This document shows, one piece after another, positions 56,012 through 64,000 of a DNA stretch of 64,000 nt. The stretch is from Leclercia sp. 29361. GTDB lineage: Bacteria; Pseudomonadota; Gammaproteobacteria; Enterobacterales; Enterobacteriaceae. Within the stretch, counting starts at the first letter, position 1. Each line of letters begins with the position of its first letter. The notes below the pieces were generated by a model. The model was not told where the DNA came from, did not search any database, and saw only the letters and a program-made list of their open reading frames with translations. Location of the stretch: contig NZ_CP049786.1 of NCBI RefSeq assembly GCF_011290365.1, forward strand, positions 186,001 through 250,000, given 5' to 3'. The translations under genes were made by a program, and so were the position numbers.

Positions 56012-56956
56012 TTAACCTTCCTTCACCACATCGCGTTTCTTTTGGTCATCGATCGGCTTACCCGACCAGTAACCCGCCAGCAGCGAGCCGGACAGGTTAT
56101 GCCATACCGAGAACAGCGCGCCAGGCAGTGCCGCCAGCGGTGAGAAGTAGATTTTGCCGAGCGCCGCGGCCAGGCCGGAGTTCTGCATCCCCACCTCAAT
56201 CGCCAGCGTGCGGCAGGTGGATTCGTCAAAGCCGAACAGCTTCCCGCCCCAGTAACCGCCCAGCAGGCCGATAGTGTTGTGCAGCACCACGGCGATAATC
56301 ACCACAAAACCAACCGAGGCGATATGCGCCGCAGAACCGGCCACCACGGCGCTGATGATCGCCAGAATACACAGCATTGAAAATGCCGGCAGGTACGGCT
56401 CCACGGCTTTCACCAGCCGCGGGAACAGGTGGTGGATAACCAGCCCCAGCGCAATCGGGATCACCACGATCTGCAGAATGCTCAGCAGCATCCCCATCAC
56501 ATCCACCTGAATGTGGGCATCCACGTACAGACGCGTCAGCAGCGGGGTCGCCACTACGCCCACCAGCGTGGAGACAGAAGAGATGGTCACCGACAGGGCC
56601 ACATCGCCTTTCGCCAGATAGATCATCACGTTGGAGGCCGTCCCGCTGGCGACGCTGCCCACCAGTACCATCCCGGCGGAAAGGTCCGGCGGCATCTTAA
56701 AAGCAATAGCCAGCAACCATGCCGCCAGCGGCATCACCAGGTAGTGCAGGAAAATCCCTGCCGCGACCGGTGCCGGGCGTGACAGGACGCGTTTAAAATC
56801 GTCGATTTTCAGGTGTACGCCCATGCCGAACATGATGAGCATCAGCAGCGTGGTGACCCACGGGCCGATAGGAGTAAAAGTGGTTGGCGTGTAATACGCT
56901 AATACAGAGAGCAGCAGCGCCCATAACGGGAACAGCCGGGTGATGGCGGATAACAT
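56012..56956 (-). CDS. panS: Ketopantoate/pantoate/pantothenate transporter PanS (BASS family)
   Basis: A 314-residue membrane protein of the bile acid:sodium symporter (BASS) fold with about nine or ten hydrophobic segments. Family motifs include [25 protein letters not shown] and [14 protein letters not shown]. Salmonella PanS, encoded in this same neighbourhood, carries CoA precursors, so the same role is inferred here. E. coli K-12 lacks a gene at this site. Substrate assignment is by homology and position, not by visible residues. Confidence 0.78.
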   Translation of the reverse strand: MLSAITRLFPLWALLLSVLAYYTPTTFTPIGPWVTTLLMLIMFGMGVHLKIDDFKRVLSRPAPVAAGIFLHYLVMPLAAWLLAIAFKMPPDLSAGMVLVGSVASGTASNVMIYLAKGDVALSVTISSVSTLVGVVATPLLTRLYVDAHIQVDVMGMLLSILQIVVIPIALGLVIHHLFPRLVKAVEPYLPAFSMLCILAIISAVVAGSAAHIASVGFVVIIAVVLHNTIGLLGGYWGGKLFGFDESTCRTLAIEVGMQNSGLAAALGKIYFSPLAALPGALFSVWHNLSGSLLAGYWSGKPIDDQKKRDVVKEG

Positions 56957-56993
56957 ACGGATTCCTTGCGATTGTGTTGTGTCATGTAGTTAT

Positions 56994-57020
56994 AAAAAAA
57001 GCCGGGTTCGAGCCCGGCTT
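56994..57020 (-). terminator. Intrinsic terminator downstream of rtcR
   Basis: Read on the minus strand: stem gccgggct/agcccggc with a short loop and seven T residues. It separates rtcR from panS. Confidence 0.88.
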
Positions 57021-57068
57021 AGAGATAGTGTTTATCCTGCTAACTAATTTTATTCAACCAAATTTTCT

Positions 57069-58643
57069 TCATGATCCCGGGTGCAGGCTTTCCCAGCTAA
57101 GCCCAAAGCGGGCGAGATATTTGCGCAGCCGGTCAGCATCGTTAGGATTGACCTTTTTCATCCGGGAGACCGCAAAGAGTTCGCGGCCGGCCTCGGATAA
57201 TGAGGCGCTACGGCGGCACACCTCCAGCACGGTTTCCAGCTGCCGCTGGTCGAAGAGATCGAGATCCATCGCCACTGCTGGCGTGGCGGTCTGCCAGTTC
57301 GCCTGCAGCCTGGCAATTTCTTCCTCAACCAGCGCTAAGGTGATGCGCCCTTGATCCGCAAGCGTGGCCATCCGCGCCACCGAGGAGCCCAGTTCACGAA
57401 AGTTACCCCGCCATAACGCCTGAGGCGAGTCAGCAAAACGCAGATAGCGCTCGCGCGCCTCTTTGTCGAAGCGAACCTGAGACTGGGCTTCGGCCGCGAA
57501 GCGTTGCAGTTCATACTCCACGTTCGGGGCGATATCTTCCCGGCGCTGCGCCAGGCCGGGCAGGGCAAAACTCCACATATTGATACGGGCGAAGAGATCC
57601 TCCCGGAAACGGCCTTCCGCTACCCACTGACGCATATCCCGGTGCGTGCCGGCAATCAGCTGAAAATCGCTCCTGACCTCTTTGTCGGAGCCAAACGGGA
57701 AGAAGGTTTTTTCTTCGATAGCCTTCAACAGCATGGCCTGTTCGTCGAGGCCCAGTTCGGCGATCTCATCTAAAAACAGCACGCCGCCGTCGGCCTCACG
57801 TAGCAGCCCGGCGCGGGCCGTTGCTGCTCCGGTAAAGGCGCCTTTGACATGACCGAAAAGGGTCGACATGGCGTTGTCACCCCGCAGCGTGGCGCAGTTT
57901 ACCGCCACCAGCCTGCCTGTCAGCTGATGGCGGGATTGCTTAAGCTGGTAGATACGGTTGGCGAGGAAGGATTTTCCGGCCCCCGTTGGGCCAGTCAGCA
58001 GAACAGGAGCGGTCGAGCGCAGCGCCACACGTTCAATCTGATCGATCAAGGCGTTAAAGGTGGCATTGCGGGTCTCAATCCCGGCTTTGAGGAACGAAAT
58101 GGACTCCTGCTGTTCACGCTGAAAGCGGCTGGTCAGCGTGGCATAGCGGCTTAAATCCAGATCGATGATCGAGTAGCGTCCGACGGGCACGGCCTCTTCC
58201 GGCGCGTCCCTGCTGGCGGGACCGGTCTGGATCAGACTGGCGGGGAGGTACCGCGCTTCGGTCAGCAAAAACCAGCAGATCTGCGCCACGTGGGTGCCGG
58301 TGGTGATATGCACCAGGTACTCCTCATTTTCGGTGTCAAACTTATAGCGTGTGGCGAAATCGAGAAACGCGGCGTAGACCTCTTCAAAATCCCAGGGATC
58401 GGCGATGGTGACGGGACACGGGCGCACGGTGGTATGGGGTGAGAGCAGCCTGATATCTTCCGTTAGCTGTTCCGCCATCCCCCGATCCTGGGGCTGGTGG
58501 AGCAGTTCAAGCCTGTCGACGGGGAGATCGGGCTGCTGGCAAAGCGCGACCGTTGGGCGCCATTTACGTAAGCGGTTGGCCCGCTTGCCGCGTTTGTCCA
58601 TCACCGTACCCAGTACCCCAATAACCACTCGCCGCTTTTTCAT
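57069..58643 (-). CDS. rtcR: RtcR, CARF-domain sigma-54 activator of the RNA repair operon
   Basis: RtcR activates sigma-54 transcription of rtc genes when its CARF domain senses RNA ends, probably oligonucleotides with 2',3'-cyclic phosphate. The 524-residue protein (E. coli 532) has the N-terminal CARF domain with the ITTGTHVAQICWFLL loop (about 113-127). The AAA+ domain follows with Walker A GPTGAGKS (218-225), the sigma-54 contact loop GAFTGA (268-273) and Walker B VLFLDEI. The C terminus ends in a helix-turn-helix-like segment. It is divergent from rtcB. In E. coli the locus is next to malT; here it lies between panS and lysC. Confidence 0.95.
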   Translation of the reverse strand: MKKRRVVIGVLGTVMDKRGKRANRLRKWRPTVALCQQPDLPVDRLELLHQPQDRGMAEQLTEDIRLLSPHTTVRPCPVTIADPWDFEEVYAAFLDFATRYKFDTENEEYLVHITTGTHVAQICWFLLTEARYLPASLIQTGPASRDAPEEAVPVGRYSIIDLDLSRYATLTSRFQREQQESISFLKAGIETRNATFNALIDQIERVALRSTAPVLLTGPTGAGKSFLANRIYQLKQSRHQLTGRLVAVNCATLRGDNAMSTLFGHVKGAFTGAATARAGLLREADGGVLFLDEIAELGLDEQAMLLKAIEEKTFFPFGSDKEVRSDFQLIAGTHRDMRQWVAEGRFREDLFARINMWSFALPGLAQRREDIAPNVEYELQRFAAEAQSQVRFDKEARERYLRFADSPQALWRGNFRELGSSVARMATLADQGRITLALVEEEIARLQANWQTATPAVAMDLDLFDQRQLETVLEVCRRSASLSEAGRELFAVSRMKKVNPNDADRLRKYLARFGLSWESLHPGS

Positions 58644-58644
58644 G

Positions 58645-58735
58645 TTTATCCTGCAAGATAAAAACCCATACTAAAAGATAAAAAGGTTCTGCGGGTTACG
58701 CAATGTCCGAAAAAGTGTTGCAAATAAAAGATAAC
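58645..58735. promoter_or_regulatory. Putative RtcR upstream activating region
   Basis: The rtcR-rtcB spacer has an inverted repeat TTTATC-N6-GATAAA (58645-58662) plus two further GATAA copies (near 58677 and 58730), about 50-135 bases before the sigma-54 promoter, the usual enhancer distance. A partial IHF-like aatcaatggcatg follows at 58738. This is a pattern-based suggestion; the RtcR site is not known to me. Confidence 0.35.
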
Positions 58736-58777
58736 ATAATCAATGGCATGTATTTTTTATGAGCAGGATGAGTAATC

Positions 58778-58793
58778 TGGCACGCTTCTGGCA
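58778..58793 (+). promoter_or_regulatory. Sigma-54 promoter of rtcB-RlaP operon
   Basis: TGGCACGCTTCTGGCA matches the sigma-54 consensus TGGCACRNNNNTTGCW at every defined position but one. The GG of -24 and GC of -12 are correctly spaced. Transcription should start near 58804, giving a 5' leader of about 28 bases. Confidence 0.92.
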
Positions 58794-58831
58794 ATACTTC
58801 TCAGTAACAGACAGCCCTGAGGGTGAGCACC

Positions 58832-60058
58832 ATGAAACAGAATGATTTTGATGTATTAAAGGCGCAACACAGCGCCCCGGTAAAAATGTGGACGCACGGG
58901 GTGCCCGTTGAGCCAGAGGCGCGCGAGCAACTGCTGAATACCGCGAAGATGCCGTTTATTTTTAAACATCTGGCGGTAATGCCGGATGTGCATCTCGGAA
59001 AAGGCTCCACCATTGGCAGCGTAATTCCCACCAAAGGGGCCATTATTCCCGCGGCGGTAGGGGTGGATATCGGCTGCGGGATGATCGCCGTGCGGACCTC
59101 ACTACTGGCAGGCGATCTGCCGGATAACCTCCACGGACTGCGCAGCGCCATTGAACAGGCCGTGCCACACGGGCGCACCAACACCCGCTCCCGTCGCGAC
59201 AAAGGGGCGTGGGAAAAGACGCCGGATGAAGTGGATAACCACTGGCGACAGCTGGCGCCGCGCTTCAAACGGCTGACGGATAAGTATCCGCAACTGCTGA
59301 AAACCAATAACCATCAGCACCTGGGGACACTGGGCACCGGGAACCACTTTATCGAGATCTGTCTGGACGAGCAGCAACGGGTGTGGGTCATGCTGCACAG
59401 CGGCTCGCGTGGCGTGGGCAACGCGATCGGCAACGTGTTTATCGCCCTGGCGCAGAAGGATATGCAGCAGCACATTGCCAACCTGCCGGACAGAAACCTG
59501 GCCTATTTCCAGGAGGGGAGCCGGCACTATAACGACTACATCGAAGCCGTGGAGTGGGCGCAGGATTTTGCCCGCCATAACCGCGAGGCGATGATGTCGC
59601 GGGTGCTGGCCGCGCTGTCGCGCATCGTACCAAAGCCTTTCCTGACCCAGCAGGAGGCGGTGAATTGCCATCACAACTATGTGCAGAAAGAGCGTCATTT
59701 TGGTGAAGAGGTGCTGGTGACGCGCAAAGGGGCGGTGTCGGCGCAGAAGGGCGAGATGGGGATCATCCCCGGCTCGATGGGGGCGAAGAGCTTTATCGTG
59801 CGCGGTCTGGGCAATGAAGAGAGCTTCTGCTCCTGCAGCCATGGGGCAGGGCGGGTGATGAGCCGCACGGCAGCTAAAAAACGCTTCACCGTGGCCGATC
59901 AGATCCGCGCCACGGCCCACGTCGAGTGCAGAAAAGACAACGAGGTCATCGATGAGATCCCGATGGCCTATAAAGACATCGATGCGGTCATGGCGGCGCA
60001 AGCATCCCTGGTCGAAATCGTCCATACGTTGCGCCAGGTGGTATGTGTAAAAGGATAA
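58832..60058 (+). CDS. rtcB: RNA-splicing ligase RtcB
   Basis: RtcB joins RNA 3'-phosphate or 2',3'-cyclic-phosphate ends to 5'-OH ends using GTP and Mn2+. The start at 58832 (MKQNDFDVLK, behind gagggtgag) gives 408 residues, as in E. coli; a GTG three codons upstream is possible. Metal ligands are present in GVDIGCGM (about 77-84), LGTGNHF and CHHNYVQKE. The guanylated histidine is in CSCSHGAGR (about 337). The next gene begins 5 bases after the stop and is not rtcA. Confidence 0.97.
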   Translation: MKQNDFDVLKAQHSAPVKMWTHGVPVEPEAREQLLNTAKMPFIFKHLAVMPDVHLGKGSTIGSVIPTKGAIIPAAVGVDIGCGMIAVRTSLLAGDLPDNLHGLRSAIEQAVPHGRTNTRSRRDKGAWEKTPDEVDNHWRQLAPRFKRLTDKYPQLLKTNNHQHLGTLGTGNHFIEICLDEQQRVWVMLHSGSRGVGNAIGNVFIALAQKDMQQHIANLPDRNLAYFQEGSRHYNDYIEAVEWAQDFARHNREAMMSRVLAALSRIVPKPFLTQQEAVNCHHNYVQKERHFGEEVLVTRKGAVSAQKGEMGIIPGSMGAKSFIVRGLGNEESFCSCSHGAGRVMSRTAAKKRFTVADQIRATAHVECRKDNEVIDEIPMAYKDIDAVMAAQASLVEIVHTLRQVVCVKG

Positions 60059-60063
60059 AGCAG

Positions 60064-60852
60064 ATGGCTGATAATGGTGTAGATACTGTCATGCGCGAGC
60101 GCGTGCGGCAGCAACTCAACGAAATAGAACAACGATTTAATGTGACCGTGCTGTACGCCTGTGAATCGGGCAGCCGGGGCTGGGGCTTTGCGTCGCCGGA
60201 CAGCGATTATGACGTGCGCTTTCTGTATGTGCATAAACCTGACTGGTATTTGCGCGTAGAGCCGCAGCGGGACGTGATCGAGCTGCCTGTCGACGATGAG
60301 CTGGAGGTGAGCGGCTGGGAGTGGCGCAAGGCGCTTGGCCTGCTGAAAGCGGCTAACCCTACGCTTATCGAGTGGCTGGATTCGCCGGTGGTCTATCAGC
60401 AGAGCGAAACCGTGATAACAGAACTACGCGCACAGGTACCCGCCTGGTTTTCCCCGGTTCGTGCGCGCTGGCACTACTACTCCATGGCGCGCAAAAACTT
60501 CCGCGGTTATTTACAGGGCGAAGAGGTGCGGCTGAAGAAGTACTTTTACGTCCTGCGTCCACTGTTAGCGGTGCGCTGGATAGAGGCCGGAAAAGGTATG
60601 CCGCCGATGCGCTTTGCCGAACTGCTGGCGGGAAGCGATCTCGATACGCCGTTACGTCAGGAGATCGATGCGCTGCTGGCGATAAAACAGCGTGGGGGAG
60701 AGGCGCAGTACGGCCCGAGACGCCCCTTGCTGCACGCATTCATCACCCGGGAGCTGGCGCGAGGCGAAAACCCGCCCACGCTGCCGGATAGCCGGGATGG
60801 CAAGATAGCCTCGCTGGATTCGCTGCTGATGAGAACGGTGCTGGCGGGATAA
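60064..60852 (+). CDS. RlaP-type nucleotidyltransferase (polymerase-beta fold) in the rtc operon
   Basis: A 262-residue protein of the nucleotidyltransferase superfamily, apparently the RlaP family (RNA repair pathway polymerase-beta-like, Pfam PF10127 as I recall). The start at 60064 follows aaagga; an ATG at 60043 overlaps rtcB and is less likely. The active-site pattern GS-x(10)-D-x-D is visible as GSRGWGFASPDSDYD (residues 36-50), with a likely third carboxylate in DELEVSGWEW. It sits 5 bases after rtcB, so it shares the sigma-54 promoter. It takes the place of the cyclase RtcA. A role in adding nucleotides to, or tailoring, broken RNA ends before ligation is an inference. Confidence 0.85.
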   Translation: MADNGVDTVMRERVRQQLNEIEQRFNVTVLYACESGSRGWGFASPDSDYDVRFLYVHKPDWYLRVEPQRDVIELPVDDELEVSGWEWRKALGLLKAANPTLIEWLDSPVVYQQSETVITELRAQVPAWFSPVRARWHYYSMARKNFRGYLQGEEVRLKKYFYVLRPLLAVRWIEAGKGMPPMRFAELLAGSDLDTPLRQEIDALLAIKQRGGEAQYGPRRPLLHAFITRELARGENPPTLPDSRDGKIASLDSLLMRTVLAG

Positions 60853-60882
60853 AAAAAGGGCCCGGTTTCCCGGGCCCTTTCC
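60852..60882. terminator. Bidirectional terminator between the rtc operon and lysC
   Basis: Eleven-bp stem aaagggcccgg/ccgggcccttt with a four-base loop. The A-run on its left gives a long T-run for minus-strand (lysC) transcripts; on the plus strand only three T residues follow. Confidence 0.85.
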
Positions 60883-60884
60883 TG

Positions 60885-62234
60885 TTACTCAAATAAATTG
60901 TGATGCAGTTTCTGCACGACCTGCTCGGCTTCATGGCCTGGTACCAGGAAGCACAGGTTGTAGCTTGATGCGCCGTAGCAAATCATGCGGATGTTAAACG
61001 GATCCAGCACGCCAAACACCTCTTTGCCCACGCCGCTGGCGCGGGACAGCTCGTTACCGATGATCGCCACCAGGGCGAGATCTTCTTCCACCTCGACGCG
61101 GCACAGTTCCGACAGCTCCATCAGCAGGGACTGGGTCAGCAGGGTATCCCCGGTAGAGGTTGAGCCGGTGGTATCCAGGGTCAGGGCGATGTTCACTTCT
61201 GAGGTGGTCACCAGATCCACCGAGATGCTGTGGCGCGCCAGAATGCTAAACACCTCCGCCAGGAAGCCGCGGGAGTGCAGCATGCTCAGGCTGTGCAGGG
61301 TCAGCAGGGTCTGTTTGCGACGCAGGGCGATGGCGCGGAACAGCGGTGGGTTTTCAGTGGTGTTGCACACGATAGTGCCGCCCGCTTTGGGATCTTTGCT
61401 GGAACCGACGAAGACCGGGATATTGCTGCGTACCGCAGGCATCAGCGTCGCCGGGTGCAGTACTTTTGCGCCAAAGGTTGCCATCTCAGCGGCTTCTTCA
61501 AAGGCGATCACGTCAATACGTTTTGCCGCTGGCACCACGCGCGGGTCGGTGGTGTAGATACCCGGTACGTCCGTCCAGATATCGACGCGGGAGGCCTGCA
61601 GGGCTTCACCCAGCAGGGCTGCGGTGTAGTCGCTGCCGCCACGGCCCAGCGTGGTGGTACGGCCTTTGGCTTCGCTGCCGATAAAGCCCTGAGTGATGAC
61701 AATCCCTTCCGCCAGACGCGGTGCCAGCTGTTGGGTGGTCAGTTCGGCAATGGCGGTAACGTCCGGCTCGGCACGGCCAAAGCGGTCGCTGGTGCGCAGC
61801 ACTTTACGCACGTCAAACCACTGCGACTGAACGTTACGCTCGCGCAGCACTTCAACAAACAGCAGGGTCGACATCAGCTCGCCGTGGCTGACCAGCTCGT
61901 CGGTCAGGGCGGTGGAGGTTGCCAGCGAGGCCGCTTCCGCCAGGGTGATGATATTTTCCAGCAGTCGCTCAATCTCTTCGCTGATGACGCTCGGATTGCG
62001 CAGACGGCCAAGAATATCGAACTGAATCTTGTGCAGAGCTGCGAGCTTCGCCTGGCGCTCGCTCGCTTCCAGCCCTTCAGCAAGGGCGACCAGCAGATTG
62101 GTGACGCCAGCCGAAGCGGACAACACCACCAGGCGGGTATCAGGATCGGCCAGCACCACATCGGCGCTGCGGTTCATGGCATCAAAATCGGCCACGCTGG
62201 TACCGCCAAATTTGGCGACAACAAAACTCGTCAT
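60885..62234 (-). CDS. lysC: Lysine-sensitive aspartokinase III
   Basis: LysC phosphorylates aspartate, the first step toward lysine, methionine and threonine, and is inhibited by lysine. The 449-residue protein has the kinase motif KFGGTSVADF at the N terminus, GFIGSEAKGRTTTLGRGGSDYTA and the two C-terminal ACT domains (LLTLHSLSMLHSRGFLAEVF and VALVAIIGNE-like stretch). Length equals E. coli LysC, so allosteric control is likely kept. Its leader is short, about 80 bases, and shows no lysine riboswitch. Confidence 0.97.
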   Translation of the reverse strand: MTSFVVAKFGGTSVADFDAMNRSADVVLADPDTRLVVLSASAGVTNLLVALAEGLEASERQAKLAALHKIQFDILGRLRNPSVISEEIERLLENIITLAEAASLATSTALTDELVSHGELMSTLLFVEVLRERNVQSQWFDVRKVLRTSDRFGRAEPDVTAIAELTTQQLAPRLAEGIVITQGFIGSEAKGRTTTLGRGGSDYTAALLGEALQASRVDIWTDVPGIYTTDPRVVPAAKRIDVIAFEEAAEMATFGAKVLHPATLMPAVRSNIPVFVGSSKDPKAGGTIVCNTTENPPLFRAIALRRKQTLLTLHSLSMLHSRGFLAEVFSILARHSISVDLVTTSEVNIALTLDTTGSTSTGDTLLTQSLLMELSELCRVEVEEDLALVAIIGNELSRASGVGKEVFGVLDPFNIRMICYGASSYNLCFLVPGHEAEQVVQKLHHNLFE

Positions 62235-62538
62235 AACAACCTCGTGTCAGGGAAGGAAAAAAGCGACCATGGCACAAGGACAAAATAGTTTTATCGGTGC
62301 AGGCGCAAATACCGTGTGTATAAATAAAATGTGCAGGGGATCCTGTCAACGCCGGGATTATGCGGATTTTTCATGCTGCCTTCCATATGAGAAACAGGAC
62401 TTATAACAGCTATACTTTTGGAGCTTTTGCGCTGCACTTGATACAGGCCAGGCCAATGGCATAAAAACCATCACAATTTTTAGCGACAGAGGCTACAATC
62501 GACCGAGGTCACAATTCTCAATTCAGAAGAGTATTGCT
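62235..62538. other. lysC-pgi divergent intergenic region
   Basis: 304 bases with the lysC promoter on the minus strand and, on the plus strand, a TACAAT -10 candidate (62494-62499) for pgi without a good -35. No reading frame and no L-box sequence elements were found on either strand. Confidence 0.6.
62321..62349 (-). promoter_or_regulatory. Probable lysC promoter
   Basis: On the minus strand: -35 TTGACA (62349-62344), 17-bp spacer and -10 TATTTA (62326-62321). The start near 62313 leaves a leader of about 80 bases to the lysC ATG, too short for a lysine riboswitch. The last part (ccttgtgcc...cctgacacgaggttgtt) resembles the 3' end of the E. coli lysC leader. Confidence 0.6.
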
Positions 62539-64000
62539 ATGAAAAATATCAATCCAACGCAGACTTCAGCCTGGCAGGCATTACAGAAACACTTTGATGA
62601 AATGAAAGACGTCACCATCGCAGAGCTGTTCGCGAAAGACGCCGATCGTTTCAGCAAGTTCTCCGCGACCTTCGACGATCAGATGCTGGTAGATTTTTCC
62701 AAAAACCGCATCACTGAAGAGACGCTGGCAAAACTGCAGGATCTGGCGAAAGAGACCGATCTGAGCGGTGCCATCAAGTCCATGTTCTCCGGTGAGAAGA
62801 TCAACCGCACCGAAGACCGCGCTGTGCTGCACGTGGCCCTGCGTAACCGTAGCAATACGCCGATTATCGTTGACGGCAAAGATGTAATGCCGGAAGTGAA
62901 CGCGGTGCTGGAAAAGATGAAGACCTTCTCTGAAGCGATCATCTCAGGTAGCTGGAAAGGCTATACCGGCCAGGCGATCACTGACGTGGTGAACATCGGT
63001 ATCGGCGGCTCCGACCTCGGCCCGTTCATGGTGACCGAAGCGCTGCGTCCGTACAAAAACCACCTCAACATGCACTTTGTCTCTAACGTCGATGGTACCC
63101 ACATCGCCGAAGTGCTGAAAAACGTCAATCCGGAAACCACCCTGTTCCTGGTGGCGTCCAAAACCTTCACCACTCAGGAAACCATGACCAACGCCCACAG
63201 CGCGCGCGACTGGTTCCTGGAAACAGCCGGTGACCAGCAGCACGTAGCGAAACACTTCGCGGCGCTCTCCACTAACGCCAAAGCGGTAGGCGAGTTCGGC
63301 ATCGACACCGCCAACATGTTTGAATTCTGGGACTGGGTGGGCGGTCGTTACTCCCTGTGGTCAGCCATCGGTCTGTCGATCATCCTCTCCGTGGGCTACG
63401 ACAACTTTGTTGAGCTGCTCTCCGGCGCGCATGCGATGGATAACCACTTCGCCACCACTCCAGCAGAGAAAAACCTGCCGGTTCTGCTGGCGCTGATCGG
63501 CATCTGGTACAACAACTTCTTCGGCGCTGAAACCGAAGCGATCCTGCCGTACGATCAGTACATGCACCGTTTTGCGGCCTACTTCCAGCAGGGCAACATG
63601 GAATCCAACGGTAAATACGTTGACCGTAACGGCAACGCCGTGGATTACCAGACCGGCCCAATCATCTGGGGTGAGCCAGGCACCAACGGCCAGCATGCGT
63701 TCTATCAGCTGATCCACCAGGGCACCAAAATGGTTCCGTGCGACTTTATCGCGCCGGCCATTACCCACAACCCACTGTCCGATCACCATCCGAAACTGCT
63801 GTCGAACTTCTTCGCGCAAACTGAAGCGCTGGCGTTCGGTAAAGCGCGTGATGTGGTTGAGCAAGAGTATCGCGATCAGGGTAAAGATCCGGCGACCCTG
63901 GACCACGTGGTGCCGTTCAAAGTGTTCGAAGGCAACCGTCCGACCAACTCCATCCTGCTGCGTGAGATCACCCCGTTCAGCCTGGGCGCGCTGATTGCCC
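62539..64000 (+). CDS. pgi: Glucose-6-phosphate isomerase (3' end outside window)
   Basis: Pgi interconverts glucose 6-phosphate and fructose 6-phosphate in glycolysis and gluconeogenesis. The gene runs off the window after 487 codons; E. coli Pgi has 549 residues, so about 60 are missing. The visible part is nearly identical to E. coli from MKNINPTQ to [13 protein letters not shown] signature regions are seen ([35 protein letters not shown]), as is the catalytic Glu region [11 protein letters not shown]. Start ATG at 62539 behind agaag. Confidence 0.97.
   Translation, partial: MKNINPTQTSAWQALQKHFDEMKDVTIAELFAKDADRFSKFSATFDDQMLVDFSKNRITEETLAKLQDLAKETDLSGAIKSMFSGEKINRTEDRAVLHVALRNRSNTPIIVDGKDVMPEVNAVLEKMKTFSEAIISGSWKGYTGQAITDVVNIGIGGSDLGPFMVTEALRPYKNHLNMHFVSNVDGTHIAEVLKNVNPETTLFLVASKTFTTQETMTNAHSARDWFLETAGDQQHVAKHFAALSTNAKAVGEFGIDTANMFEFWDWVGGRYSLWSAIGLSIILSVGYDNFVELLSGAHAMDNHFATTPAEKNLPVLLALIGIWYNNFFGAETEAILPYDQYMHRFAAYFQQGNMESNGKYVDRNGNAVDYQTGPIIWGEPGTNGQHAFYQLIHQGTKMVPCDFIAPAITHNPLSDHHPKLLSNFFAQTEALAFGKARDVVEQEYRDQGKDPATLDHVVPFKVFEGNRPTNSILLREITPFSLGALIA

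Noticed and set aside
56994..58643. rtcR as a CRISPR-type (Csa3/Csx) regulator because of its CARF domain
   Set aside because: The domain order (CARF then sigma-54 AAA+ with GAFTGA) and the divergent rtcB identify RtcR; no cas genes are nearby.

Overview
The window is a chromosomal segment of an enterobacterium. Protein sequences are near-identical to Escherichia coli orthologues, the rRNA operon is of E. coli type, and gene order from coaA to pgi largely follows the E. coli 89-91 min region. Signatures in the 16S rRNA gene and the REP-like repeats fit the Enterobacter/Leclercia/Lelliottia group best; the genus is an inference.

Layout. 1-5.7 kb: dppABCDF dipeptide ABC transporter (dppA lacks its first codons). 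5.7-8.8 kb: coaA on the minus strand, then the thrU-tyrU-glyT-thrT tRNA cluster and tufB. 9-21.1 kb: secE-nusG, rplKAJL and rpoBC with their promoters, the L10 leader and the rplL-rpoB attenuator. 21.2-21.9 kb: an isolated pair of lactose/cellobiose-type PTS IIA and IIB genes. 22.2-27.7 kb: thiCEFSGH on the minus strand behind a TPP riboswitch. 27.8-32.7 kb: rsd, nudC, hemE, nfi, yjaG, hupA, yjaH. 32.8-35.8 kb: purHD with a PurR box. 35.9-41.3 kb: a complete rRNA operon (16S, tRNA-Glu, 23S, 5S). 41.5-48.4 kb: metA, aceBAK and the divergent iclR. 48.5-56.9 kb: metH, yjbB, a CcdAB-type toxin-antitoxin pair, rluF, yjbD and panS. 57-60.9 kb: an RNA-repair locus. 60.9-64 kb: lysC and the divergent pgi (cut by the window end).

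The least ordinary part is 57.0-60.9 kb. There rtcR (CARF domain plus sigma-54 activator) stands divergent from an operon of RtcB RNA ligase and a polymerase-beta-fold nucleotidyltransferase of the RlaP type. The cyclase gene rtcA, the usual second gene, is missing. A nearly perfect sigma-54 promoter lies just upstream of rtcB, so the pair should be switched on by RtcR when damaged RNA is sensed. Other departures from the E. coli layout are: lysC with a short leader and no recognisable lysine riboswitch; dppF abutting coaA where birA would be expected; a ccdAB module where pepE would be; a PTS IIA-IIB pair where yjaZ would be; and absence of zraPSR, yjaA/yjaB and arpA.

Most of the rest is core metabolism and gene expression: translation and transcription machinery, thiamine, purine, heme, methionine and lysine synthesis, and the glyoxylate shunt.
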